Positions 50,904 to 60,158 of a stretch of 64,000 nt of DNA are shown here, in pieces (within the stretch, counting starts at the first letter, position 1; every line of letters begins with the position of its first letter). Location: positions 1-64,000 of the forward strand of contig JBEBFY010000015.1 in the NCBI GenBank assembly GCA_040081715.1, given 5' to 3'. The position numbers and the translations under genes were made by a program. This DNA is from CANKJK01 sp040081715 (GTDB lineage: Bacteria; Acidobacteriota; Vicinamibacteria; Vicinamibacterales; UBA2999). A model generated the notes under the pieces. That model was not told the DNA's origin, searched no databases, and saw only the letters and a program-made list of their open reading frames with translations.

Positions 50904-52592
50904 ATGGTGAGATTCCGATGGATGGTGGCGTGGGTGTCCGTGGTCGTCGCGCTGACCGTCGGGGCCGCGCAGGAACGTCCATTCCGTCCCGTGACGGATC
51001 AGACGCTGGCCAGCCCCGATCCGGCCGACTGGCTGGCCTGGCGCGGGACCACGCGCTCCCAGGGCTACAGCGCCCTTGACCAGGTCAACCGCGGCAACGT
51101 GAAGCAGCTCCAGCTTGCGTGGTCCTGGGTGATGGAGCCCGGCACGCAGGAGGCCGCCCCGTTGGTCCACGACGGCGTGATGTACCTCGGCCACCCGGGC
51201 GCGATCGTGCAGGCGCTCGATGGCGCCACAGGCGATCTGATCTGGGAGTACCGCCCGCCGGCCGGGGCTTCCGGCAAGCCTCCGCAAGGTACCGTGCGCG
51301 GCATCGCTCTCTATCAGGACCGCGTCTTCGTGAACATACCGGACGGCCGTGTTGTGGCCCTCGACGCGCGGACTGGCCGGCAGGTCTGGTCCACGCAGGT
51401 GCCCAACGCCCCGCCCGGCATGCGCTTCGGCACCGCACCACTCGTGGTGCGCGGCAAGGTCATCTCCGCCATGCAGGGCTGTGCGATCTACACCGAGCAG
51501 AAGTGCGGCATCGTGGCGCACGACGCCGTGACGGGCAAGGAGGCCTGGCGGACGCTCACCGTGCCCAGGCCCGGCGACGCCGGGTCGGACTCGTGGGGGG
51601 ACCTGCCATATCTCTATCGTGCCGGCACCGAGATGTGGATTCCCGGCAGCTACGATCCCGCCCTCAACCTTGTTTACTGGTCCACAGCGCAGGCCAAGCC
51701 GTGGACGCGCGCGGCGCGAGGCACCGACGGCGACGCGCTCTACTCCAACTCCACCCTCGCACTCGACCCCGACACCGGGAAAATCGTCTGGTATCGCCAG
51801 TTTGTACCAGGGGAGTCCCACGACCTCGATGAAGCGTTCGAGAACGTACTGGTCGATGCTGGCCAGGAGCAGTTGCTCTTCAAGATGGGCAAGCTCGGCA
51901 TTCTGTGGAAGGTGGACCGCCGCACCGGAAAGATTCTGCGCGCCACGGACATGGGCTATCAGGACCTCGTGACCGTCAACGCCGACTCCGGCGCCGTGGC
52001 GTACAAACCCGGCAAGCTGACCAAAGCCGACGACATCCTTGACCAGTGCCCCAGCCACCTGGGCATCAAGAACTGGCCGTCGATGGCGTGGTCGCCCGAA
52101 ACACACGCCCTCTACATCCCCATGGTGGCCAACTGCGGCAAGCAGGGCTACATCGACGTGGAGAAGAAGCCGAATGGCGGCGGGCTCGGCCGCGGCAACG
52201 TCATGGACCCGTACCCACATCCGTCGTCGGGAGGTAATACCGGCGTGCTGGCCGCCTTCGACGTGAACGGCACGTCGCTCTGGCAGCACCGTCAGCGTGT
52301 GCCGTTTGTCTCGGCCGCCCTGGCGACGGCTGGCGGCCTTGTGTTCATCGCGGACCACAACCGGTATGTCCACGCGTTCGACAGCAAGTCCGGGAAGGTG
52401 TTGTGGCAGACACGCACTGCTACCACGGGGCACGGGTTCCCTATGACCTACATGGCCGGAGGCCGCCAGTTCGTGGCGATGCCGATCGGCATCGGCGCAC
52501 CCTTCATCGAGATGTTCGGGCCGCAGTTGGTGCCCGAGGCGACGCCGCCGCGGGCAGGGAACGCGCTCATGGTGTTCGCCTTGCCGCGCTGA
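50904..52592 (+). CDS. PQQ-dependent dehydrogenase-like beta-propeller protein
   Basis: A 562-residue exported quinoprotein-like propeller. Signal peptide to about residue 22 (GAAQ), then propeller blades with the tryptophan-docking pattern, such as ALDGATGDLIWEYR, ALDARTGRQVWSTQ, ALDPDTGKIVWYRQF and SKSGKVLWQTRT. PGESHDLDEAFENVL aligns with the region bearing catalytic Asp in PQQ alcohol dehydrogenases, but the vicinal Cys pair is not seen. No heme domain is fused; two cytochrome c genes follow. GGGAGG precedes the ATG. The substrate (alcohol or sugar) is unknown. Confidence 0.85.
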   Translation: MVRFRWMVAWVSVVVALTVGAAQERPFRPVTDQTLASPDPADWLAWRGTTRSQGYSALDQVNRGNVKQLQLAWSWVMEPGTQEAAPLVHDGVMYLGHPGAIVQALDGATGDLIWEYRPPAGASGKPPQGTVRGIALYQDRVFVNIPDGRVVALDARTGRQVWSTQVPNAPPGMRFGTAPLVVRGKVISAMQGCAIYTEQKCGIVAHDAVTGKEAWRTLTVPRPGDAGSDSWGDLPYLYRAGTEMWIPGSYDPALNLVYWSTAQAKPWTRAARGTDGDALYSNSTLALDPDTGKIVWYRQFVPGESHDLDEAFENVLVDAGQEQLLFKMGKLGILWKVDRRTGKILRATDMGYQDLVTVNADSGAVAYKPGKLTKADDILDQCPSHLGIKNWPSMAWSPETHALYIPMVANCGKQGYIDVEKKPNGGGLGRGNVMDPYPHPSSGGNTGVLAAFDVNGTSLWQHRQRVPFVSAALATAGGLVFIADHNRYVHAFDSKSGKVLWQTRTATTGHGFPMTYMAGGRQFVAMPIGIGAPFIEMFGPQLVPEATPPRAGNALMVFALPR

Positions 52593-52710
52593 GGCCCCCA
52601 TGCGTACCCCGTTTGGGCCTTTACAACTCCACTCCCCCTGGAAGACACTCAGCCCCCGAGGTCGCCGTTCGTACCTCATCCGGGAAGACTTTGTTCGAAA
52701 GGGGAGGCTA

Positions 52711-55689
52711 ATGAGACTTGTGAAGGTCCGGTGGTTCCTGGCGCTCGCGTTGCTGCTCACGCCGCTGTGTGCCTACGCACAGACATCGGGTTCGATTGCG
52801 GGTGAAGTCAAGGACGCTACGGGCGGCGTGCTCCCTGGCGTTACGGTGGAAGTTGCCAGCCCGGCGCTGATTGAGAAGGTGAGAAGCGCCGTTTCCGACG
52901 GTTCGGGCCTGTACAAGATCACCGACCTCAGGCCGGGCACCTACAGCGTCACGTTCAGTCTGGCGGGTTTTTCCACGGTCAAGCGCGAGGGCATCGATCT
53001 GTCCGCCGGCTTCACCGCGAACATCACGGCGGAGATGAAGGTCGGCTCGATGGAGGAGACGATCGTCGTCTCTGGCCAGGCGCCGGTCGTGGACGTGCAG
53101 AACGTCCGCGAGCAGCGCGTACTCACGCGCGACATCATCGACGCGATCCCCACGGCGAAGTCCATCGCCAACCTCGCCGTCCTCATCCCCGGCATGAACG
53201 TGCTGGGTGCGACGACGGCGGGACAGGACGTCGGCGGTAGCTCGGGCGAGGGTTTCCAGGGCCTGACCATCCACGGCGGGCGCCGCAACGACCAGCAGAC
53301 GCTGCTCGATGGCATGTCGGTCGCGATGGTGCAGGCCTTCGCGGGCAGCATCGGGGCCACCACCCTGGGCGACCAGACGATCGAGCAGACGATTCTCTCG
53401 GTCAGCGGGCACTCGGCCGAGTGGGAGACCGGCGGCGTCGTGGCCAACATGCTGCCGAAGCAGGGCGGCAACAAGTTCGGCGGCGGCTTCTTCGCCAACA
53501 TCGCCAACGAGTCGACGCAGTCGAACAACTACACCGATGAGCTGAAGGCCCGCGGGCTGACGGCGGCCCTGCCCACGAAGGAAATCCGCGACATCAACCC
53601 GTCGTTCGGCGGTCCCTTGAAGAAGGACAAGCTCTGGTTCTTCACCGCCTACCGCGACGTGCGGGTCGCCAACTATACGAACCAGAGCACCCGGGCGCCG
53701 AACCTCAACCCCACCGGCTTCACCTACGTGCCCGACCTCTCTGTGCGTCCGTACCAGGACCAGATCACCAAGGACGGGGTCGGACGCGTGACGTGGCAGT
53801 TGACCCCGAAGAACAAGCTGGCGGTGATGTTCGACTGGAACGACAAGATGGAGTACCGGACGCTCTCCGGCCAGCTCGCCGACGAGGCCAACTACATCCA
53901 GAACTTCCACAGCAACATCATTCAGACGACCTACTCTGCCCCGCTGACCAACCGGTTTCTCGTGGAGGCCGGGATGTCGCTGACCGACGTGCTGCACACC
54001 ATCGTGCCGAGGCCTGGCGCCATCGGACCGACGGCGCTCGAGAGCACGACCGGCCAGCGTATCCGCGCCGTTGTCTACGGCGCCGCGCAGAGCCCGCAGG
54101 TGTATCGCGATGAGGATCAGCGTAACGACGTCTACCGCGTTGCGCTGTCCTACGTGACGGGCTCCCATGGCTTCAAGTTCGGGTTCCAGCAACAGAACGC
54201 CTTCCTGAGCCCCTTGTACGAGGCTCCGGCGGACTACGAGCTGACCCTGGTGCGCGGCGTGCCCAATTCGGTCACCTTCCTCCCGACCCCGTTCCGGCTG
54301 ACCAACTACGCCTACAAGTCCAGCGCCTTCGCGCAGGACCAGTGGAGCGTGAACCGGGTGACCATGAACCTGGGCGTCCGGTGGGACCGGCTCGGGACGC
54401 GGTATCCGGACTACGACCTCAAGGCGACGAACCTGCTGCCCGCCCGCCAGTTCTCTGGCGCGCACGTGTTCAAGTGGAACGACTTCTCACCGCGCCTCGG
54501 TGCTTCCTGGGACGTGTTCGGCAACGGCAAGACGGCCGTGAAGGTGGCCATGTCCCGGTACGTGCTGCAGGAGACGATGGACCTGACCCGCGTCGTGGAC
54601 CCGACCACCTCATCGGCTGGCACGCTTACCCGCACCTTCGCCGACGCGAACGGTGACTTCGTGCCGCAGGGCGACCCGCTGAACCCCGCCGCGAACGGCG
54701 AACTGGGCCCGAGCCCGAACCAGAACTTCGGCAGACTGGTCCGGACGCTGACCTACGACCCGAAGTGGGCCGAGGGGGTCGGGGTCCGGACCTACAACTG
54801 GGAGTTCTCCACCGGCATCCAGCAGGAGGTGCGGTCCGGGATGTCGGCCAACGTTGCCTTTTACCGCCGGCACTACGGAAACTTCACGGTGACAGACAAC
54901 ACGCTGGTCTCCGCCGAGAACTTCGACCCGTTCTGCATCACCGCCCCCAGCAACTCGCGGCTGCCGAATGGCGGCGGGCAGCAGATCTGCGGAATGCGCG
55001 ACCTGAATCCGTCCAGCCTTGGCCGTCTGCAGAACCTGGGCACACTTGCGAACGACTACGGCAAGCAGGTTGAAACGTGGCAGGGCGTGGACATGGCTCT
55101 GAACACCCGCCTGAAGAACAAGGCGACGCTGCAGGGTGGCTTCAGCTTCGGGCGGTCGCTCACGGACAACTGTGAGATCTTTAAGGCCGTGCCCGAAGCG
55201 GGCACGACCGGAATCGCTTCGCCCCTGGGCGGACCCTACTGCCGCCAACTGCAGCCGTACCAGAAGCAGGTAAAGGTCCTCGGGTCGTATAACCTTCCGT
55301 GGGCACTGGTGGTCTCCGGCACCTTCCAGAGCGTGCCAGGCGCCGTGGTTTCGGCGAACGCGGTCGCGAATAATACGCAGATCGCGCCCTCGCTCGGGCG
55401 GAACCTCTCCGCCGGCGCTACGGCGACGACGACCATCAATCTGATCTCACCCAACACGGTGTATGGGGACCGGATCAATCAGATCGACATGCGCTTCACC
55501 CGCGTATTCAAGATCCGGACGGCCTCGATCCGGACGATGCTGGACCTGTATAACTTGGCCAACCGGAGCACGGTCGTGTCGTGGAACAACACCTACGGCG
55601 CGCTCGCCGGTGGCGGCGCGACCTGGTTGACCCCGCTCGGGATCCTCCCGGCGCGCCTCATTAAACTTGGAGTGCAGCTCGACTTCTAG
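52711..55689 (+). CDS. TonB-dependent receptor with carboxypeptidase-regulatory domain (Oar-like)
   Basis: A 992-residue outer-membrane protein. Signal peptide to ~residue 23 (AYAQ), a carboxypeptidase regulatory-like domain at ~27-110 (GSIAGEVKDATGGVLPGVTVEV), a plug domain at ~115-240 (DIIDAIPTAKSIANLAVLIPG) and a beta-barrel ending LGVQLDF, with the terminal Phe typical of outer-membrane barrels. Such Oar/SusC-like receptors take up large or sugar-type substrates using TonB. ATG 52711 has GGGGAGG just upstream; it is the likely uptake protein for the adjacent quinoprotein system. Confidence 0.9.
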   Translation: MRLVKVRWFLALALLLTPLCAYAQTSGSIAGEVKDATGGVLPGVTVEVASPALIEKVRSAVSDGSGLYKITDLRPGTYSVTFSLAGFSTVKREGIDLSAGFTANITAEMKVGSMEETIVVSGQAPVVDVQNVREQRVLTRDIIDAIPTAKSIANLAVLIPGMNVLGATTAGQDVGGSSGEGFQGLTIHGGRRNDQQTLLDGMSVAMVQAFAGSIGATTLGDQTIEQTILSVSGHSAEWETGGVVANMLPKQGGNKFGGGFFANIANESTQSNNYTDELKARGLTAALPTKEIRDINPSFGGPLKKDKLWFFTAYRDVRVANYTNQSTRAPNLNPTGFTYVPDLSVRPYQDQITKDGVGRVTWQLTPKNKLAVMFDWNDKMEYRTLSGQLADEANYIQNFHSNIIQTTYSAPLTNRFLVEAGMSLTDVLHTIVPRPGAIGPTALESTTGQRIRAVVYGAAQSPQVYRDEDQRNDVYRVALSYVTGSHGFKFGFQQQNAFLSPLYEAPADYELTLVRGVPNSVTFLPTPFRLTNYAYKSSAFAQDQWSVNRVTMNLGVRWDRLGTRYPDYDLKATNLLPARQFSGAHVFKWNDFSPRLGASWDVFGNGKTAVKVAMSRYVLQETMDLTRVVDPTTSSAGTLTRTFADANGDFVPQGDPLNPAANGELGPSPNQNFGRLVRTLTYDPKWAEGVGVRTYNWEFSTGIQQEVRSGMSANVAFYRRHYGNFTVTDNTLVSAENFDPFCITAPSNSRLPNGGGQQICGMRDLNPSSLGRLQNLGTLANDYGKQVETWQGVDMALNTRLKNKATLQGGFSFGRSLTDNCEIFKAVPEAGTTGIASPLGGPYCRQLQPYQKQVKVLGSYNLPWALVVSGTFQSVPGAVVSANAVANNTQIAPSLGRNLSAGATATTTINLISPNTVYGDRINQIDMRFTRVFKIRTASIRTMLDLYNLANRSTVVSWNNTYGALAGGGATWLTPLGILPARLIKLGVQLDF

Positions 55690-55699
55690 GATCCACACC

Positions 55700-56143
55700 G
55701 TGTCATCCTGCCGCCAGGTTCTGGCCGCCCTCGCGCTCGCGATCGGGTGCGTGCTGGGCTTGGCGGCGCAATCTCCGAAGTCGCAGTTCCCCAAGTCACA
55801 ATGGGCCGGCGTCTACACCGACGCGCAAGCCATGCGGGGCGAGCCGCTGTATGTCGAGAACTGCTCGATGTGCCACGGTCTGAAGCTGGCCGGAACCGTT
55901 CTGGCCCCGCCGCTGGCTGGGCCCACCTTCAACGCCAAGTGGAACCGGCGCGCTCTGTCGCTGGTCTTCAACATCCTGCAGACGCAGATGCCGCTGAATC
56001 TCAGCGGCCATCTCAGTCCCCAGCAGAACGCCGAGGTGCTGGCGTACATGCTCCGGGCCGGTGACCACCCGTCTGGTGCGGTGGATCTGCCTGCCGGAGC
56101 GGATGCCCTGAAGGCGATCACCATTCTCGAGCAGAAGCCGTGA
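55700..56143 (+). CDS. Cytochrome c
   Basis: A 147-residue exported c-type cytochrome. A signal peptide (VLAALALAIGCVLGLAAQ) and one heme site CSMCH near residue 56, with a probable Met ligand in LQTQMPLNLSG near residue 95. GTG 55700 starts right before the signal peptide and lies 10 nt after the TonB receptor stop. It is a likely electron acceptor for the PQQ protein. Confidence 0.88.
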   Translation: MSSCRQVLAALALAIGCVLGLAAQSPKSQFPKSQWAGVYTDAQAMRGEPLYVENCSMCHGLKLAGTVLAPPLAGPTFNAKWNRRALSLVFNILQTQMPLNLSGHLSPQQNAEVLAYMLRAGDHPSGAVDLPAGADALKAITILEQKP

Positions 56144-57309
56144 GCCAGATGCAGAGCGCCCCTGGGAGCATGGTCGTCCGCGGCTGTCTCGTGCTGGCGT
56201 GCGCCGCGGTCCTCGCGTGGAACACCCCGCACTCCGTCGTGGGGCAGGCACAGGTCGTGGGGCAGGCACAGCCGCTCGGACTGAAGCCCAATACCGTGGC
56301 GGGGCTCGGTGATCCTGTGGCGCCGCCGGTTGGTGACCCCGTCTCCCAGTACTACACGGAGGAGCAGGCCACACGTGGCCGCGCCCAGTTCCTGCGTAAT
56401 TGCGGCGTGTGTCATACGGCCGCGCCGCTCATCACCCGCGACATGCTGCCGCCCGAGGCCGGCTTCTACCGCACGGAGCACACCTTCATTCCGCTCGGCG
56501 GTGCCTTCCCGCGGAAGTACCCGACGATGTACCACCTGTTCCGGCGCATCCGCGACACGATGCCGGCGGGCAACTCTGCCGCGGTCAGCCCGGCTGCGAA
56601 GCTGGACATCATCGCGTTCCTGCTGAAGGCAGGCGGGTTTCCGGCAGGCAAGACGCCGCTGACGCTCGACATCGCGGCGATGAAGCGGATGCCTCTCAAT
56701 GAGCAGGGCTTTGATGTCGTGTTTGACGGGAAGGATCTGTCGGGCCTCGGCGTCGTCCTGGGGTTCATGTGCAAGCCGGCGCCGCTCGGCTGCGGCACGA
56801 CCGACCCTGGCACCGTCGTTCGCGTTGATGCCGCGAAGCAGGAGCTCGTCTATGTGGGCCAACCCGAGGGCTACTGGCACACGAAGAAGCAGTACCGCAA
56901 CTTCGACATCCGGTTCGACATGCTGTTCGAGAAGCCGCCGGACTCCGATCCCGACGACACCTTCTTTGACGGCAACGGCGGCGTGCTCTTCCCCGTCACC
57001 GAGCACTTCGTCTATCCCCCGACCGGGTCACGAATCGAGGTGCAGGGTCACAACAGGAACCTGATGGCCGTGCTGGGCTCCCAGGGGTCGCTCCTGGACG
57101 CGGACACACGTGACCGCGTGCAGCGCCCGGTGGGGCAGTGGAACTCCGTCCGTGTCGTCAACGTGAACGGGACCGTCACGACCTACATCAACGGGGCGCT
57201 CATCGGCCGGGGCACGCACCCCTACACGGCGGCTGGCTATGTGATCTTCCAGCTTGAAGGCGTGGCGATGCGCTTCAGGAACATCCGCATCAAAGATTTG
57301 AAGGACTAG
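56140..57309 (+). CDS. Fused cytochrome c and DUF1080 (3-keto-disaccharide hydrolase-like) protein
   Basis: A 389-residue exported fusion. Signal peptide to ~residue 35, a cytochrome c domain with CGVCH near residue 90 and MPAGNSAAVSP as probable Met-ligand region (~145), then from ~185 a DUF1080 jelly-roll domain (FDVVFDGKDLSG, FDIRFDMLFEKP, DGNGGVLF). DUF1080 proteins include 3-keto-glycoside hydrolases, so the pair may couple sugar oxidation and cleavage. GTG start overlaps the previous gene by 4 nt. An 18-bp tandem repeat lies just after the signal peptide. Confidence 0.85.
   Translation: MSQMQSAPGSMVVRGCLVLACAAVLAWNTPHSVVGQAQVVGQAQPLGLKPNTVAGLGDPVAPPVGDPVSQYYTEEQATRGRAQFLRNCGVCHTAAPLITRDMLPPEAGFYRTEHTFIPLGGAFPRKYPTMYHLFRRIRDTMPAGNSAAVSPAAKLDIIAFLLKAGGFPAGKTPLTLDIAAMKRMPLNEQGFDVVFDGKDLSGLGVVLGFMCKPAPLGCGTTDPGTVVRVDAAKQELVYVGQPEGYWHTKKQYRNFDIRFDMLFEKPPDSDPDDTFFDGNGGVLFPVTEHFVYPPTGSRIEVQGHNRNLMAVLGSQGSLLDADTRDRVQRPVGQWNSVRVVNVNGTVTTYINGALIGRGTHPYTAAGYVIFQLEGVAMRFRNIRIKDLKD
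56236..56271 (+). repeat. Perfect 18-bp tandem duplication
   Basis: Two identical 18-bp copies (56236-56253 and 56254-56271) in the cytochrome c-DUF1080 gene give the repeated hexapeptide VVGQAQ right after the signal peptide. The frame is kept. Confidence 0.9.
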
Positions 57310-57310
57310 G

Positions 57311-58777
57311 TCAGTCGATCGTCAGGCGGACCACCAGCCCGTACTTCCCGGTGTTCGACAGGCTGTCGCGCTGATTGCCATCAACCGGCCAGATGCCTGA
57401 GACCTGCGGAAAGGGGTTGTCGTCGAACGTCTTGTAGATGCCGACCCGCGTGTGCTTCCACAGGTCCACGAACACGCGCACGGCCGTCATCCGATCCTTC
57501 TCGCCTTCGGTGACGCCGTACAGGCCCTGGGCCGAGAGCCACGAGATGAGGCTGTCGGCCCGATCGATCTCCTCGTGCGTGACGCTGCCACCGATCGAGA
57601 CCGCCGGGGTGAGCGGCACGTGGCCCTGCGCGCTGAACCAGTAGCCCTGCTTGGTGATCGACGACCAGTTCACGCCGACCATCTCGGCTGAACTCTCCGT
57701 GGGGCCCCACGTGTAGCGGGCCCACTCGCCCATCAGTTGGAGGTTGGGCAGGGGTGTGAACGACGCGCTGGCCACGACGGCGTTGTCATAGCGTTTCGAC
57801 GCCCAGTAGGTGGGAAGCCGCTCGACCTTGCTGCCGGTAAAGCCCCGCTTGACGGACGCACGGACCTCGATGGCGTCCAACGGCGAGAACGACGCGGAGG
57901 CCATGGCCGTCAGCGCCGAATTGGCGTCGAGCGTGTCGTCCTCGAAGTAGAAGTAGTCGTAGTCGAACCACCGATTGCCGTCCCCAAGGAAGCCGGCGAG
58001 GTTGCCGGAGAAGAGCGGTTTCTTGCGTCCCGCCACCGGCCTGGCATAGCCGAACATCAGGCCGAAGTTGCCCTCGGCATTGATGCGCTGAATCCGGGGC
58101 GTGTCCTTGGCGGTCATTGAGCCCGCTGCCTGCCAGTCAAGACCGAGTGGCAGCAGCATCCGGCCGAAGCGGACCGAGAAGTTGTCCGTGGCACGCAGTT
58201 CGGCGAAGGCCTCGCGAATGGCACCCTGTTGGGATGGCACATCGAGCGCGATGCCGCGATAGGCGTCCACGCGCCGGTTGCCGTTCTTCGGCGCACAGGG
58301 AACGTTGGGTCCGCCCACGCCCGCGTAGAGACGCACGGGGTCGTTGGGGAAGAAGAAACCCGGTGCGCCACACGCGGGCAGCGGGTCGCGTTCATTCACC
58401 GGGTTCATCGCGACCCGGTAGAACACACGGTCGTTGGGCCGGCCCTCGATCGTGACGATGGCGTAGCCGACGCGCCCCTGGTTCTCGAAGCCCAGCGTCG
58501 CGTTGGCGCCGTCCTTTCCCCAGCCGGCCATGAACGCGGCCTTGACCCACAGCTTGGACGAGTTGGGGAGGGGGATGCCAGGGTCCTGGGCGCCGGCGGC
58601 CGGACCGCCTTCTGGCTCCTGCGTGCTGGAGTCGGTAAGGGCAGCCACCGCGGTGCCCATCCGTAGGGTCTCCTGGGCTCCTGCGGTACCGGCGACGAAC
58701 GCGCCAACGGCGCAGAGCGTGAGCGCGCGGCGGAGCCGGACGAGACACGCGTGAGAACGGGACAAAGGGCGCATCAA
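57311..58777 (-). CDS. Outer-membrane porin-like protein
   Basis: A 488-residue exported protein with signal peptide (cleavage near AGAQ, ~35) and alternating beta-strand pattern (VGYAIVTIEGRPNDRVFYRVAM, FAELRATDNFSVRFGRMLLPLG) typical of 16-18-strand porins of the phosphate-selective O/P type. No terminal Phe is present. An ATG one codon in (58774) is an alternative start. It follows the DUF420 gene by 13 nt and converges with the DUF1080 fusion. The substrate is unknown. Confidence 0.75.
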   Translation of the reverse strand: MMRPLSRSHACLVRLRRALTLCAVGAFVAGTAGAQETLRMGTAVAALTDSSTQEPEGGPAAGAQDPGIPLPNSSKLWVKAAFMAGWGKDGANATLGFENQGRVGYAIVTIEGRPNDRVFYRVAMNPVNERDPLPACGAPGFFFPNDPVRLYAGVGGPNVPCAPKNGNRRVDAYRGIALDVPSQQGAIREAFAELRATDNFSVRFGRMLLPLGLDWQAAGSMTAKDTPRIQRINAEGNFGLMFGYARPVAGRKKPLFSGNLAGFLGDGNRWFDYDYFYFEDDTLDANSALTAMASASFSPLDAIEVRASVKRGFTGSKVERLPTYWASKRYDNAVVASASFTPLPNLQLMGEWARYTWGPTESSAEMVGVNWSSITKQGYWFSAQGHVPLTPAVSIGGSVTHEEIDRADSLISWLSAQGLYGVTEGEKDRMTAVRVFVDLWKHTRVGIYKTFDDNPFPQVSGIWPVDGNQRDSLSNTGKYGLVVRLTID

Positions 58778-58790
58778 TGGGGACAGTGCC

Positions 58791-59207
58791 TCAGTACATC
58801 TGGTAGAGCATTACGTAGATCACGACACCGGTGACGGAGACGTACATCCACAGCGGGAAGGTGACCTTCGCGATCCTGCGGTGACGCGCGAAGTCGCTGC
58901 GCAAGCCGCGGAGCGTAGTCGTAATGACCAGCGGCACGATGACGATCGCCAGGATGACGTGGGTGATGAGAATCGTGTAGTAGACGTAGCGGATCGGGCC
59001 CTGCCCAGGGAACGGCTTCGAGAGCACGTTCAGGTGGTAGATCACGTAGGAGATCAGGAACAGCGTGGAGGAGCCGAGCGCGGCGAGCATCGTACGCTTG
59101 TGCGCCTCACGCTTGCCCTGCTTGATCAAGGTGACGCCAAGTGAGAGCAGGATGAACGACAGGCCGTTGAGCGTGGCGTTCAGGGCTGGCAGGTCTGACA
59201 CGGACAT
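58791..59207 (-). CDS. DUF420 membrane protein (cytochrome oxidase assembly-like)
   Basis: A 138-residue protein with four helices. Conserved His residues occur in SYVIYHLNV and LITHVILAIVIVPL, and AHKRTMLAAL and HRRIAKVTFPLWMYVSVTGVVIYVMLY match DUF420, related to CtaM of Gram-positives, which helps mature heme-A oxidases. Location after ctaA and ctaB supports such a role. Confidence 0.9.
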   Translation of the reverse strand: MSVSDLPALNATLNGLSFILLSLGVTLIKQGKREAHKRTMLAALGSSTLFLISYVIYHLNVLSKPFPGQGPIRYVYYTILITHVILAIVIVPLVITTTLRGLRSDFARHRRIAKVTFPLWMYVSVTGVVIYVMLYQMY

Positions 59208-59225
59208 GGCTATCCCTTCTTCAGC

Positions 59226-60158
59226 CTACTGGAGCCACAGGCGATCGATGACCAGCGCGCCCCACAGCACAGGCAGGTAGATGATCGACGCCAGAAAGAG
59301 GCGGCGGGCGGACGCATGCGTCAACGCCTGGGCGAAGGCGACGGCGATGCCGATGAGCGCCACACCAAGGGCCGCCGCCACAACCAGGTAGGGCGTGCCG
59401 GCGAGGCCGACGTAGGCGGGCGTCTCACTGGCCACGACCAGCGCCACGGCGTAGAGCCACGCCTGCCGGCCGGTGCTCCGCCCGTCCGGCTCGACCACCG
59501 GCAGCATCTGCAGCCCGGCGCGCGCGTAGTCCTCGCGGTACATCCATGCGATGGCGAAGAAGTGCGGCATCTGCCACAGGAATACGATGGCGAACAGGGA
59601 CACGGCACCCCAGCCGATGTCGCCGGTGGCCGCGGCCCAGCCAATAACTGGTGGGAGCGCGCCGGGGAACGCCCCGACCAGTGTGGAGTGCCAGGTGCGG
59701 CTCTTGAGTGGCGTATACACCACGACATAGCTGACCAGGGTGACCAGCGCCACGGCGGCGGCCATCAGATTCACACCGAGCGTCAGCTCTCCCAGGCCCA
59801 ACACGGAGAGGAGCAGGCCGAAGGCGGCGGACTCGGCCATGCTCAATCGACCCTGCGGGAGGGGGCGCCTGCGCGTGCGGTGCATCAGGCCGTCGGTGTC
59901 CCGCTCCCACACCTGGTTGAGGGCCGAGGCGCCGCCAGCGACCAGCCCGGTGCCGATGAGCGTATGCGCGAGCAAGGCCAGGGGCACGCCATCTGGCGAG
60001 GCGATGTAGAGCCCAGCCAGTGTCGTGAAGAGGACGAGCAGATTCAGCCGCGGCTTGGTGAGCGTGACGAAGTCTGACGGCCTGCCAGGCCGGACGACCG
60101 GATCCGCCTCGGCTATCCGCTCCGGCGACGCCACACCCGCTGCGGGGGCGGTCGTCAC
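59226..60158 (-). CDS. ctaB: Protoheme IX farnesyltransferase (heme O synthase)
   Basis: A 310-residue UbiA-family prenyltransferase that farnesylates heme B. The first Asp motif is in SALNQVWERDTDGLMHRT near residue 85, the second near YREDYARAGLQMLP (~205), and there are nine hydrophobic helices. GTG 60158 overlaps the ctaA stop by 4 nt (GTGA). The first ~40 residues are a non-conserved extension. Confidence 0.95.
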   Translation of the reverse strand: MTTAPAAGVASPERIAEADPVVRPGRPSDFVTLTKPRLNLLVLFTTLAGLYIASPDGVPLALLAHTLIGTGLVAGGASALNQVWERDTDGLMHRTRRRPLPQGRLSMAESAAFGLLLSVLGLGELTLGVNLMAAAVALVTLVSYVVVYTPLKSRTWHSTLVGAFPGALPPVIGWAAATGDIGWGAVSLFAIVFLWQMPHFFAIAWMYREDYARAGLQMLPVVEPDGRSTGRQAWLYAVALVVASETPAYVGLAGTPYLVVAAALGVALIGIAVAFAQALTHASARRLFLASIIYLPVLWGALVIDRLWLQ

